Positions 43,104 through 54,144 of a stretch of DNA of 64,000 nucleotides are shown here, piece after piece (positions within the stretch are counted from its first letter, which is position 1; each line of letters begins with the position of its first letter). The notes beneath the pieces were generated by a model that was not told where the DNA came from, did not search any database, and saw nothing but the letters and a program-made list of their open reading frames with translations. Location: contig NC_088206.1 in the NCBI RefSeq assembly GCF_037126465.1, forward strand, positions 29,514,790 through 29,578,789, given 5' to 3'. The stretch comes from Ornithodoros turicata (Eukaryota; Arthropoda; Arachnida; Ixodida; Argasidae). Both the position numbers and the translations under genes were made by a program.

Positions 43104-43808
43104 CAGTGAAACCTTCCTATGTTGGACACCCATGGTGCAGCCGAAGCGTCTCCTACTTATAGAGGTGTCCGAGTTACAGAATATGACGGCAACAAATAAT
43201 GGAAGAGATCACAGCTGTGAGAAATGTCCCCCTTCAGTTTAAGGTCCTTAGTAGTACCTAGTGGTGGTGCCTGGTAGTGGTGCCTCTACACACTCTTCAC
43301 TGATAATTATTACTGATTTTAGTATATTCAATTCCGTTCAGATTCTACTCAATGACATTACCTCTGGAGCTTTTCGAGCAGCAAGGACTTGTCTCTGAAG
43401 CGTCAGCCCACTTCTCATAGCTTTGGTGCAGTGCTCGTTCAAAGGCTCTAGACAAACTGAAGGGAAGTGCTCACATAAAGAATTACAATGTAGACTGACA
43501 GCACTTGTTTTTGGACTCTAAAAACTAAAGCAACAAAATGCTGAGACCAGTATAGGGGAAAAAAGGGGAAAAAGTCAAGGCCACTGGCTCATTTTGGGTC
43601 TTTTTGGTGCAAAGATGGGCAGATATTGAGGTAATTTGGCGAGGGTTTTGTCCGACTTTGCAGGGAAAACCCTATCCTACTTCCAAGATAGGGAGGTGAC
43701 AGACAGAGAATGTCGTCCACATGTAGTTTCAATGGGAGCCTGCCCGTGCAATGAAATCATGGGGAGTTGTCCGAGGTAGGGAGGTGTCCGACTTTGGAGG
43801 TTTTACTG
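43104..43808. mobile_element. Pogo/Tigger-like non-autonomous element
   Basis: TA at 43102-43103 and 43809-43810 brackets a 705-bp segment starting CAGTGAAACCTTCCTATGTTGGACACC and ending GGTGTCCGACTTTGGAGGTTTTACTG. About 20 of the 26 terminal bases pair. CAGTAAAACCTC ends with a TA duplication are the mark of pogo/Tigger relatives. A second GGACA-type motif (TTGTCCGAGGTAGGG) lies just inside. No transposase frame remains. Confidence 0.75.
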
Positions 43809-44103
43809 TACTATAGAGCATTCTACATCATGTGATCTAACAGTTGTTCACGTTTGGATATTTTAACCATGGAATTTACCCTGCATGCACCATACCACGT
43901 CCAAACAGGAACAAGTGCTAGAGAGCAGCATATACTGTTTCCGTATAGCACTTATGGCTTGCGTCCTGTGATCGGAAACAGTGGTGTCTTTTTTCTGCTA
44001 CAACCAGTAAACTACAGTAAATATTTAGAAATACTGTGTCATAAAGCACTATGGGAACTGGCAGTTTGAAAAACTGGAGAAGACTGTCATTAGAATGGGG
44101 GAC

Positions 44104-44127
44104 ATGTTCTACGGTGAAATTTTTTAC
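44104..44127 (+). mobile_element. Isolated end of the 27.6-kb MITE family
   Basis: CTACGGTGAAATTTTTTACAGTGT resembles the right end TGCGGTGAAATTTTTTAAGAGTG of the MITEs at 15.0 and 27.6 kb. No second end or inner palindrome is found nearby. Confidence 0.35.
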
Positions 44128-44129
44128 AG

Positions 44130-47100
44130 TGTGTGCTGTACCACGTAATGCACTGCAGGCCTACCACAGTATGGTAACGCTCTGAATACTGATTTGCTCA
44201 AAAAAGGAATGTGTGCGTTTCTTGTACTAACTTCCCCTTATGCAAGGCTGTAGAAAAATGCTTTCAGCTAATGGGGAGGGAGAGGACATCATTCTGGAGT
44301 TTCGTTGACCTACAATGTGTCGTGTGTGAAGGTCATTTTGAAGAGTGTAGGTGGTACAAGACTGTGTTCCCACATTCTTGGCAGTGTTGACTAATAACCA
44401 TAATAAAGTAGAGGGTACATTTGTTGCTTCATATATTTATGTCATGGCAAAGTATGTAGAGATACATCTGTCTCAACATGCAGGTGACAAAACTGCTTTT
44501 TATGCCTAAACTATGACAAATAGTTGTCTGTTCAGCACCACTAATCATATGCTGGCCTCCATGACATGTCTGTGACATTCCAAAGTGATTAACATGTCTT
44601 ATAGGTGTGTGCAATGCTGAAGATGACTGTGTACCTTCTATGGATTCTTGATTCAAGAAAAGTACTGCGTGATTTGCTAACAGCGCCTGGCTGTACCTTC
44701 ACAATTCTACACAAAAATATGTAAAGTTTGCCGAAGGAAACATCATGAAGGTCCATAGCGAAATGCCCTGAGACGAGGGATAGGAAGGGACATACACAAT
44801 ATCTCAACATAGCGTGTTTATGTCCCTTCTTGTATCTCCTCTTCATGTCTCGCCATCATGGACACTATCACCAGCTCGCTTGCTGTTGAACCGTTCTTTC
44901 AACAATAAGGGTCACTTTCATGGAATGGATGGCAGCCAACATGCTGTCAATAAAAAGAATGGAAGGAGCTCAATATGATCCTTGGTCATTGCTTTCTGAC
45001 AAATGGTGACTTAGAATTTCAGGACAGTGCCTGCAGTGGTAGTATTCTTGTGTTCTCACCCTTGACGCCCATTGTGTGTCATCAGTCACCTGCAATCTGC
45101 TAATATGCACATAGCTAAAGCAAGGTATATTTGTATTTCTTTGAATACAGTTGGTACAGCACATTGTTTTTTTACATGTTCTTTGGAAAAAAATCTCTAA
45201 TCTGCAGGTCTCCTGTCAGCTCTACAGAGCAGCTTCGAATTTCACTAGAAGCCACGTGTGAAACGTAGACCAAACTAGTGGTGAAGGTCCATATAGGTCA
45301 TAGAGAGATACTATTATTATTATTAGATCATAGGTCAGGCTTAGGTCCTGGTTGGTAGCAACGCATTTGAATCTTATTATTAATTGGTGCACGAGGTGAC
45401 CAACCATAACTAAATACAGCAACTGACTCTCTCAAATTTTGTGGTGTTGTACTTTTGAAACAACATTAATACGCTGCAGTGGTCTTTTCTACTTTGTTCC
45501 TTTTAACCTAGAAATATTAGGTCTTCGGCATCACCAACCTTAGTTGCTGAGCATGCAGCTATTTAGAATGAGCACTGCAGTTTCATATTTGTTTCTCTGG
45601 ACAAGCAAGCCCACTTTCCCATTTTGATAAGAGTCTTTCAGTTTTGACAGGGACATTTGTGGACAAGGAAAACATTTGGACTATTGTGTATTTTGCTATG
45701 AAGTGCACCGTACAAGGCAGACGACAGCATCAACCATTTCCAGCAAGGTTATTAAATTTGTGATAAAGTACATATACCTTTTGTCACTGACTAAATTGGT
45801 GGCAAAGTTACTTGAGTGGCAGTTGTGCAATTTTAAGCACTTGTTTAAAAAAAAAAAAAAGTGCTGACTGGTTGAACATGTGGAGTACCCAATATAATAA
45901 TTGGGGGTTTACGTCGCGTGACAACTGAGTGTGGAATACACAGCACAGTGTAATGTTCCTTATTCTGGCAATGTTAGCATGGTTCAAGAAGTGGGAAATG
46001 CTGCACTACCCTTAATAACATCTGTTGGGCCCAGCAAACAGGATACACATACCCTGATCTGAAGACACTATGCCTAACTCAAAAGCAACATGAGATCGAC
46101 CCGTACGCGTTTATTTGCGAAACTATTATGAATGAAATATGGCCTGTGTTGTATAGAACAATGCGCACACTCAAGTAAACAAGCAAACAATACGTATAAG
46201 GGCTCTCGACCTACATGCCGCGATGCGCTCTACGAGGTAAACAACACACTACAAAACTACATCCAACACTTTTTGTGCGGGGCAACTCTAATGAGCACTT
46301 TCATATAACCGACGAATGGTTCAACGAATGCAGTTCGAGTGGTCACGATACATTCCTACGTCGTTCATTGCAGTCGCGCTATGATGCTGCACAATATATG
46401 TATCTCGTGTAACAAGCCTGGCAATCGCACGATGTGCATGGGCAGAAATACGGCCTTCTTTCTTTGAAGACCAGTCCTCTACAGGTATATGCTCAAACGA
46501 TCACCAAGTCTCACGTTGTTGCTCAATCGCTCCCATTCCTGCACTTGTAGTAAAAGCGGCAAACGGGTTGACGTGAATGGCAGCTGAACGGTTGAACTGC
46601 GAAGTTCTCGAGCACATAATCACAATTTCACGCCGAAAAATGTTGAGGTGAGTTCGCGGTTCTTGTTTCCATGGTTCAATAGTTCTCGGGATTACCTCGG
46701 ACGAAACGCTCATCGTAGCCGGCGGCCATAACTGGATTTCCTCGCAAACGGGAGAAGACGAAAGGGAAGTCAGAGAAAGCCTCAGCTTTCATCCAATCAG
46801 ACGTACGATTCTTTATCTACGTAGATGGATCAGGTTTATCCCGTCTACGTTACAAAAATGGCTGCGCCCATGGCTTGTTTTGGTTGCTTTGATGAATTAA
46901 TTTTCGTAACAGGAAGACAAAATTGAGAAACGAAGGTGCGTTTCGGGGGCAGTTGGATGTGCTCGTTCTGAATATCACAACCGTTTCAACACATCGGGAA
47001 ATCGGCGTAGCTGACCTTTAAACGTCCTTTGTTCCCTGTCAATTGTCGTGCGGGCCCACTTATGGCGAAACTAAGTGCGCAAAGTGTCACGCGTGTTTGT

Positions 47101-48040
47101 TGTAATGTACATGATCATCAATCCTTTAACATGAATTTGGCCCTCTGTCCCCTGTAAAGACACTCATCAAATTTTCATTCGAGGTCGATGTGACAACGGA
47201 ACCAATTATGTGGGCCAGCTTTGACGAGATCTCATGGCAAAGGAAATTAAGTGAGGGAAATATCGATGCCGTTTCTCAGTCTACATTATCATAAAATATG
47301 CCGTACTTGATTTTGATGTTTTCGATATCGTTTGATCTGCCCAACACCTCAGAACACAGTTCGCGATTTGATGTGATAAACGTCACGCAATAAAACTATC
47401 AATGCATTACTGCAAAAACCTGGCAGATAGCAAACATGAAATCACCGATTCCCCTGCTCAATATGTGTCTACGTTGTATCGGATTTTAACAAACGAAAAA
47501 CAACGAGGACGCTAGGATGCGGGGGGCCCCATGCTTTGAGGAGCAGCGTGATGTCAGTATTGTCAAACTGTGAGAGTGATAGGAAAAAGCGGCCGCTGAA
47601 CTCGCGCAACGCTCGAAGATCATGCATTTTCGCTCATTTTTAGGGCATAGAAAAGTGCTGCTGTTTCGATTCTTGCTGACTAGATTTCTCAGGGTTATGC
47701 TCTCCTAATTTGGAATTGAGCACTCAACTTGTGTTCAAGAATTATGAAGATTCATTATAAAAGTAATCAATGGCTGCACTAATTAGTGATACACCACCAC
47801 CATTGAGTAGGTCCCGTGAAGAATAGATATATTCAACGACCGTCGGAAAGAAAAGCTAACCACGAATTTAATAAAATTATGGTCACTCCCAAGTGATACG
47901 CTAGTATATCACTCAATCTAGTTTCAGGCCTGTGGCTTGAACACCCTTTGTACCCTACTGATGCAGAACTCATCAAATAGTTCGTCTTGAGGCCTCGCGC
48001 AAGGGCATGATTGCGACACAGGTCGTCATTTTCAATTGCG
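44130..48040. other. AT-rich region without recognisable genes
   Basis: Apart from the repeat block at 47092-47225, I see only short frames. There is an A run at 45847-45860, followed near 45895 by AATAATTGGGGGTTTACGTCGCG, which resembles a very common tick interspersed repeat I remember. That last point is weak. Confidence 0.35.
47092..47225 (+). repeat. Second locus of the 40.8-kb repeat units
   Basis: GCGTGTTTGTTGTAATGTAC and ATCAATCCTTTAACATGAATTTGG match block Y with its lead-in, and GTCGATGTGACAACGGAACCAATTATGTGGGCCAGCTTTGA matches block X. Similarity is roughly 80-85% by eye. Confidence 0.6.
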
Positions 48041-48324
48041 GATTACACTCGCCTTATGAATAGGCTTTTAGGTGCTGTGATTTTAAAGGTGATTCCGATA
48101 TTTCAGTCATTCCCAGAATTGTACGACACACTCTCCTCAAGTTGACTTTACCGGCGTAGACCCTGCCCTTCATTGAAGCTAAGCATTTCACCTGGAATAT
48201 TCTTTGGCCCTCAGCTTTGGTAGAGACTGTAGTCCGAAGGGCTCTGGGAAGGTTGTCCCAACCGTCTGCTACGATACTCGTCTTACGATGTGCGGTTAAA
48301 AGCGTGCAAGTCTCTAGGGTTTCC

Positions 48325-48600
48325 ATTAATGCAATGTGCCTGTCCAATTTGGGATCCCCATCCTGCCATACATAAAAATAACTTCAGAAAGATTAAGAAA
48401 CCTGACAGATTTATTTTTGCAGGTTATCGCGCAACAACATCTGCGTCAGGTTTACGTCGCAAGGCTAATTTGATACCACTCGAACAATATTTCAAGCCAC
48501 AGCGCCTTAAATACTTGTTTCAACTGATGACAAGAACCACGCTTTCTTTGCGTTTGATCCCTGATTGTCACATTCCTAGACATAAGAATAATCGAGATTA
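48325..48600 (+). pseudogene. Post-RT fragment of a CR1-like non-LTR element
   Basis: The frame reads CACPIWDPHPAIHKNNFRKI, DRFIFAGYRATTSASGLRRKANLIPLEQ and RLKYLFQLM. This matches the region after the RT palm in CR1/Jockey-type ORF2 (Y/C-x-x-P-W-DP, then R-F-I, then LE-R-R-x-R). It is only about 90 residues and ends at a stop; a 5'-truncated, partly deleted copy is likely. A minus-strand frame at 48054-48347 overlaps it slightly and shows WDNLPRAL, which could be another non-LTR tail, but that is weak. Confidence 0.6.
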
Positions 48601-48836
48601 AGGACATAGTAAAGGACATCGTAGCTCGCACGGATGACTTTAAACATTCATTTTATCCAAAAACAATACGTAAAGGGCACAGCCTTCCGGCCACCATTCT
48701 GAACCAAGTTGATATGTGTACTTTTGTTGCAAATTTAGAACCTGTTTTGCAGTCCAGCCACCTGTAATGATCCGTATCCTAAATAAAGCAGGCTATCAGA
48801 ACATAAAACATCGGCTAAAACATAAACGACCTCGTC

Positions 48837-49232
48837 GTGGTGCAGACATTACTCACCGAGGTTGAAGCGATGATCAACTCACGACCTGTAACGTTCGTTT
48901 ACAACAACAACTCTGAACCTGTTCCAGTGCCTTCAGCAAGCATAATCATTGGAAGGCGTTTGATTTCCTACCTGACGGGGTCACACCCTCCTGCGGAGGA
49001 GATGATCCATGCCGCCAAATCGAGGGCCATGTTCCGAGGGACATGGAAGAGGCAGGTGGAGTATCCCGAAGCGGCATGGAAAAGATGGCGCAAGGAATAT
49101 CTCACTGATCTACGTTCCGGATTGGAGACATCGTCCTCGTGGAAGATCCTATCTGTCCAAGACTTCAGTGGAAGTTACCAGTGGTCGAAAAGATCTTTCA
49201 AGGCTCTGACCGGAGGGCTAGGTTGTGTCTAG
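48837..49232 (+). pseudogene. BEL/Pao integrase C-terminal fragment
   Basis: Reads LLTEVEAMINSRPVTFVY, IIIGRRLISYL and WKRWRKEYLTDLRS, the sequence series at the end of BEL/Pao integrases. Compared with the copy at 21.6-21.9 kb it keeps the NSRP motif which that copy lacks. It begins abruptly with no catalytic residues upstream and is a separate fragment from that copy. Confidence 0.75.
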
Positions 49233-49234
49233 TA

Positions 49235-51170
49235 AGGACCCCTAACCGCACAACAATGAGGAGAGCAATACTTTAGAGTACCTTTACAAATTGAAGGCGT
49301 CTGAAATGCCCGCTTGATCACCTCGCGGCGGTCAACCTGTTGATGTATTGTAGAAAACGGTATGTACGTATGATATAACGCACGAGCATTCTGTATCACT
49401 TGTCTGTAATCCTCATGCCACAGTAAAACATCGTCATCCAACAGTCTCTCTGTGATATTACTCTCCACACATGCACTACATCCAAATCGCTGAGAAAAAA
49501 GTTATTTATTTTATTAGGAGGTAGTCCTGATGCCTATAGAGCTACAAAATTTCCTTTTATTAGAGGCTGTACTTATTTCTATAGAAATTCCATAGTTCCA
49601 ATTTCCCAGCGATCCCCAAATCTCCTGGCAGTGTGCGACAGACTACTCAGTCTCAGTCGGAGTAGAACGCTTAAAACGTGCTTCAACAGGGGATATCATT
49701 ATTGCACGCGGAACGCAAGCTCCACGGCCTTGTAGCGTTCATAACACGGCGGAATTTGAGGTGGCAGATATTGCGATGTTGGCAACAAGCGGACCCACAA
49801 GATCGCCATCCCAGAGGTTTTACGCGGCGAATAGGCTGAAATACATGGCAGGATGGCGACTTTGACCGATCTGGTAGCAGTGACACTGGTACTGCGGTTG
49901 TAATTATCGAATATGACTTGTACTGCAGTGTTGTGCACTATTCCTAGTGTGTTGGAGATTGTACAGTGTATCCCGCACGAATGCTGCGTATTCCATCTTT
50001 GGAAGGGCTAGTGATTTTTTGGAAGACCGAGACCTCCACAACAAGCAACTACAGTACAAGCTTTTTATCTGTGCTATTTTAGGTACTAAAGGCCCGTCAA
50101 AAACGTTCTTCTTTACGTCAAACCCAAGCACGTTGCCCTCTCTGGCATTACATGATGCTTGTGCTCCTATGCACATTTAACACATATCTGCAAACCATTA
50201 CGCGCAATTTCAAATTATCCTCGCATTTTCGCGTTACTACTTGTTCCCTTGCACCAAGGTTTTTAGCGGTCTTAATGTACGCCATTTCTCCATTCCATTG
50301 CATCCCACGTTCCCGAGGGCTTGCTGATGTACTGTGAGGGGCCTTCGTTGGACCTAAAGCCCCACCGACGGACCATTGAGTTCTCCTATGACGCCATTAA
50401 TCCCACCAGACGGACAACAGGACATCATTTGCCGGACCGCTAACAGTCCTGTCGGACCACTAGACGTTGCTGACGTTGCCAAGTTGGCTTGATAGTTCGT
50501 CAAAATAATCGGATGGGCCATTAAAATTACTGGTGGGGCCTTGTTGGACTTTTTTTTTTTTTTCAATCACTGCTGCCTACATATCAAGAGGGTGTCGACA
50601 ATTGTCGACCAACAGCGCTCCGCTATAATGTCAACACAAGTAACATTATCCTAGGGCCGTAGAGGACGAATCCAATTCTGGGATGAGAGAGAGAATGAAG
50701 ACCTAATGTTTCGGCATTAAAGCCAATTGAGTTCCTTTCGCTGCTATCTGTTTTTACCGTGTTGTAAGAAATAGGATCTTGTATGGTATTACAAAAACAT
50801 GTCATGTGCACACCGTGTAAACGACCGAAAGCGTTGCTATCCTACAACAAATTTCAGCCATGACATTGCGACACACGTCTTGGCACGCTCTTGTTGCACC
50901 ACTTGGTTTATAAGCAATTCTCAGGCGTAGTCTAACTTTGTAGTAGAGAAATTTGAGAAGCGAATGTAACGTGAGACCAAAGAACGCCGTGTAGGACTCC
51001 ACTAGAGGTAACACCTCATCCTCACGACAGCATGCCGTCAGTATACCAATGTGCCAGCTTCCTCCAATTCCAATTGTAGTCGACGCATACCACGCCATGC
51101 TCCAATATATATGAGTGAAAGGGACACATAAAGGCAACGGATTATTGAATTTTCAATTGAATTTGAATTG
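49235..51170. other. No recognisable gene
   Basis: Short frames only. A T run occurs at about 50549-50564. The stretch 50340-50560 is rich in GGACC/GGCC words but forms no repeat I can define. Confidence 0.35.
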
Positions 51171-51172
51171 AA

Positions 51173-51472
51173 ACACCGGGATCTTCATTGATTGCGGATT
51201 TAAACTTATAAATCAAATATGACTCGCCTTGCTCCCTGCATCTGTCAGAATTGAAATTTGATTCACGAAATGGAGACAAATAAAAAGGGAGACGTCATTT
51301 ATTGAGTGTCCGGGCTGTTTGAAATGGCGGGAAACAGGAAGCCCGGACACTCAATAAATGAAGTCTCCTTTTTTATTCTTGAATCAAATTTCAATTCTGA
51401 CAGATGCAGGGAGCAAGGCGAGTCATATTTGATTTGTAAGTTTAAATCCGCAATCAATGAAGATCCCGGTGT
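51173..51472. repeat. 300-bp palindrome (foldback)
   Basis: The arms run from ACACCGGGATCTTCATTGATTG inward to GTGTCCGGGCT (left, to 51316) and from AGCCCGGACAC outward to CAATGAAGATCCCGGTGT (right, 51340-51472). The loop is about 23 bases. The left arm has one extra 13-base piece (near 51267-51280). Otherwise the arms match almost completely. There is no hammerhead-like core and no target duplication that I can see. Confidence 0.85.
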
Positions 51473-51951
51473 ACTGTCAACAGTTAGAAATTTAAACAAT
51501 TAGCTATCCTCCGTCTCGCCCTGTTCTTGTCTTTCAGATATGGCTGGAGGACATCCCCGCACTGCGGACAATGCTACGGAAAAAGCCGATAGATGACTTC
51601 GCCTTACATGGACTATTGATGAAGCAACAGGGCCACGAGAACAACAACGCCCCAAACGACGACTTCCCGAGGGGGCCACCTTAGACTCCCAGGCACGATG
51701 ACCTAAACCCCGGACTCCACCATAATGATTTCACCATGGACGACGCCTTTGGAAGAAGAGGAAGACGATGACCTCCAGCTCTGACTTCAGAAGATCCCGG
51801 AACGTCAGGGCAGTAACACCACACCGGACAGCGACAAACGAACCTTCCAGAACGTGACTCATCGACGAACGCCAGGGGGCACGAATACACAAGATTACGT
51901 CAGCAAGCTGAATCCATAAAGGCCGTGGACAGCCTTGCTGCCTCTTCTGTC

Positions 51952-51983
51952 CCGAGGAAGAAGGAGCTTCCCTCCGAGACGTC
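51952..51983 (+). ncRNA. Degenerate hammerhead-like core
   Basis: CCGAGGA (51952-51958), a GGAG/CTCC hairpin, then GAGA (51976-51979) and CGTC. It matches the pattern of the neighbouring cores with C for U at core position 2 and one A-to-G change in GAAA, which should block catalysis. Confidence 0.25.
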
Positions 51984-52205
51984 GACTCTTCCCCATTTCC
52001 TAAATAATGTTTTAACTATGTAAAATAAACCTTTCTTTGTATTCTATTAACACCTCAAATCCGTCGCTGTGTCCCTTTCCCTTTCGCTCATATTCCACGT
52101 CGCGGCTGTTTGATTTTTCATCTTCTGCCAAAAGACAGACTGACGTAGGGAGTGGGGGAAAGTTATTTATTGAACTGGCATTAAAACTAAGGGTCTGGGG
52201 AAGTC

Positions 52206-52236
52206 TACGTTTCGGCGGAAGCTCCGCCTTCCTCGG
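52206..52236 (-). ncRNA. Hammerhead-like core
   Basis: On the minus strand: CCGAGGA, a hairpin with stem GGCGGA/TCCGCC and loop GCT, then GAAA and CGTA. Same architecture and spacing as the cores at 27.1 and 52.6 kb, with a strong six-pair stem II. The second core position is C rather than U. Confidence 0.3.
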
Positions 52237-52371
52237 GAATAAGATCAAAATCTATGTACAAGGTCTTTTAAAATGTAGCAAAAGTGTCGTCACAGCCGGT
52301 ACAATTGCGCTGCGAGGCGGTCGTCAGTGGGTCAGGTTCTGGAAGGTTCCTGGGTCATCGGCCGGGGAGAT

Positions 52372-52374
<3 letters not shown>

Positions 52375-52416
<42 letters not shown>

Positions 52417-52437
52417 AAAGATCAGAAGTGGAGACGG

Positions 52438-52472
<35 letters not shown>
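52375..52472. repeat. (TA)n microsatellites
   Basis: Two TA runs at 52375-52411 and 52441-52472, separated by 29 bases, border the left arm of the large palindrome. A shorter run lies at 52894-52909 beyond its right end. Confidence 0.9.
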
Positions 52473-52474
<2 letters not shown>

Positions 52475-52567
52475 TTCAAAAAAAGACGCGGAAACAGATT
52501 TTAGGGAAGTTAAAAACACTAGTTTATTACATGGGGACACGTTAAAAAGTAAAATGGGCAAGGGGTC

Positions 52568-52598
52568 GACGTTTCGACAGTGGCACTGTCTTCGTCAG
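52568..52598 (-). ncRNA. Hammerhead-like core, left arm
   Basis: Minus strand: CTGACGA, a hairpin (GACAG/CTGTC with loop TGCCA), GAAA, CGTC, then GACCCC. It satisfies CUGANGA, stem II, GAAA, and has CG directly followed by UC, allowing only a very short stem III. GTC just before the core and GAC just after the putative cleavage site could form a three-pair stem I. Confidence 0.35.
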
Positions 52599-52723
52599 GA
52601 CAAAAGATGCGTAGCTGATTACACATTTCTTAAATAGGTTTGCTACATGACGTCATAATCGGTACGGGACGTCATGTAGCAAACCTATTTAAGAAATGTG
52701 TAATCAGCTACGCATCTTTTGTC

Positions 52724-52754
52724 CTGACGAAGACAGTGCCACTGTCGAAACGTG
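52724..52754 (+). ncRNA. Hammerhead-like core, right arm
   Basis: Plus-strand mirror of the core at 52568-52598. It is identical except that CGTC reads CGTG, which replaces the expected cleavage nucleotide C by G and would be predicted to prevent cleavage at this copy. Confidence 0.3.
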
Positions 52755-53244
52755 GACCCCTTGCCCATTTTACTTTTTAACGTGTCCCCATGTAATAAAC
52801 TAGTGTTTTTAACTTCCCTAAAATCTGTTTCCGCGTCTTTTTTTGAACTTCTGTAAAACTTCGTGGCCGTTTGATAATCCTGTTACCTCACCCTATATAT
52901 ATATATATAATTGGAGTTCATTGCGGAGGTAGACATATACAACATCCCGGATTTTACCTCCGCGTTTCGACGCTAGAAGGCTCTCAAGTTTGCAAAAACG
53001 ATTTTCCCTGTGGAAGAAGCGTGTCGTGAGCGTTCCACTGCACCGTAGAAGCTCAAAATTGTTTTCCGGAACAACTTTGCCACCTACTTACTGCGTCTTA
53101 GTTTTCTTCCGCAAAATTTATTGCTTGAGGTATTCTGGGAAACACTTAAAAATTTGCCCAAATTTTACACTTTTTAAATAAAAAAAGGCCGGTGTAAAAT
53201 CCATTACGACTGCCTTCTTCGTCGATTTGGAAGGGTGATGGATG

Positions 53245-53406
53245 ATGGAACATGTAGTAAAAAAAAATCGCAATATCACGGAAGTCCTTGATAGTGACGA
53301 TAGTGACGAGTCAGACGATAACGAGCTAGAACAGTGCGCTTCGCATACAATTATAGAACACCGCTTTTATGTTTGGTGGAAAAATTTAAAAAGTGGTTTT
53401 TGCTAA
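53245..53406 (+). CDS. Short acidic open frame, unrecognised
   Basis: A 53-codon frame from ATG at 53245 reads ITEVLDSDDSDESDDNELEQ and HRFYVWWKNLKSG. An acidic Asp/Ser/Glu leader is common at the N-terminus of piggyBac-like transposases, so this could be the start of one, but no downstream domain is present. A chance frame cannot be excluded. Confidence 0.2.
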   Translation: MEHVVKKNRNITEVLDSDDSDESDDNELEQCASHTIIEHRFYVWWKNLKSGFC

Positions 53407-53899
53407 TCTCTTAGCTAGTCTCTTACTGCAGGGCCAGGGCCCTGCAAGGGTCCTGGTCCGACCCGGCCCGCCGGGCTGGGATGGGCTTGTAATTGGCTTA
53501 GTGTTCCGGGCCAGAGCAGACAAAATACGCCAATACCGCGGGCCGGGCCGACAAAAGACACGATCACGGCGGGCAGGGCCGGGCTCGTGCCGACAAACAC
53601 GTTTCCAACAGTCAAGCTCGACCGGGTCACGCCGCTAATTCCACGCAATGGAGGACTATTACGTCATATCATCACGTGCTTGCCACATTCCTGTGCAAAA
53701 GCAAGCAAGAACACTGCACCGTGCGTGTGGCATTCTCAAACCCACTTTACATTGTTCTTGACTCTTCACGTATTCCACAAATGCGTTCGCAAAGCTTGGT
53801 GAGAGCGGCAAGGACTGGGAGGATTTTGTCGAGAGCATCCACTGCATCCACAAAAACTCGGTAGTGTAAGGATAACTCGCTTGGCCGCTTGCGTCCTGG

Positions 53900-54140
53900 A
53901 GGCTTAATCACTTCATCGTCGTCACGGTCGTTACAAGCTAACGAGTGGCGGGAAATTCAAAAAGGCGGGCCGGAAATTTAAAAAGGTGGGCATGTGATAA
54001 AACACGTGCACGGCGCTCTTCGCGCGATACGTGAAGGCCGTGGTACACGTCAAGCGCAATCTGTCACGTGCCTACCCTTTTGAATTTCCCGCCACTCGGT
54101 AGCTTGTAACGACCGTAACGACGATGAAGCGATTAAGCCC
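53900..54140. mobile_element. Foldback (MITE-like) element
   Basis: The arms of about 65 bp pair with few mismatches: GGCTTAATCACTTCATCGTCGTCACGGTCGTTACAAGCTAACGAGTGGCGGGAAATTCAAAA on the left and its complement on the right. The interior contains CACGTGCAC and CACGTCAAGC but no frame. No obvious target duplication is seen, so the exact ends are uncertain by a few bases. Confidence 0.75.
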
Positions 54141-54144
54141 CCTG

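Larger units (their letters stand above)
52472..52850. repeat. 379-bp near-perfect palindrome
   Basis: The left arm (52472-52653) and right arm (52669-52850) are reverse complements with very few differences; the one I note is in GTCGACCCC against GTGGACCCC. The loop is 15 bases. The arms include AAAAAAAGACGCGGAAACAGATTTTA, GTTTATTACATGGGGACACG and the hammerhead-like core. No frame is coding. The structure suggests two inverted copies of one terminal repeat, as in Penelope-like pseudo-LTR arrangements or foldback elements. Confidence 0.9.
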
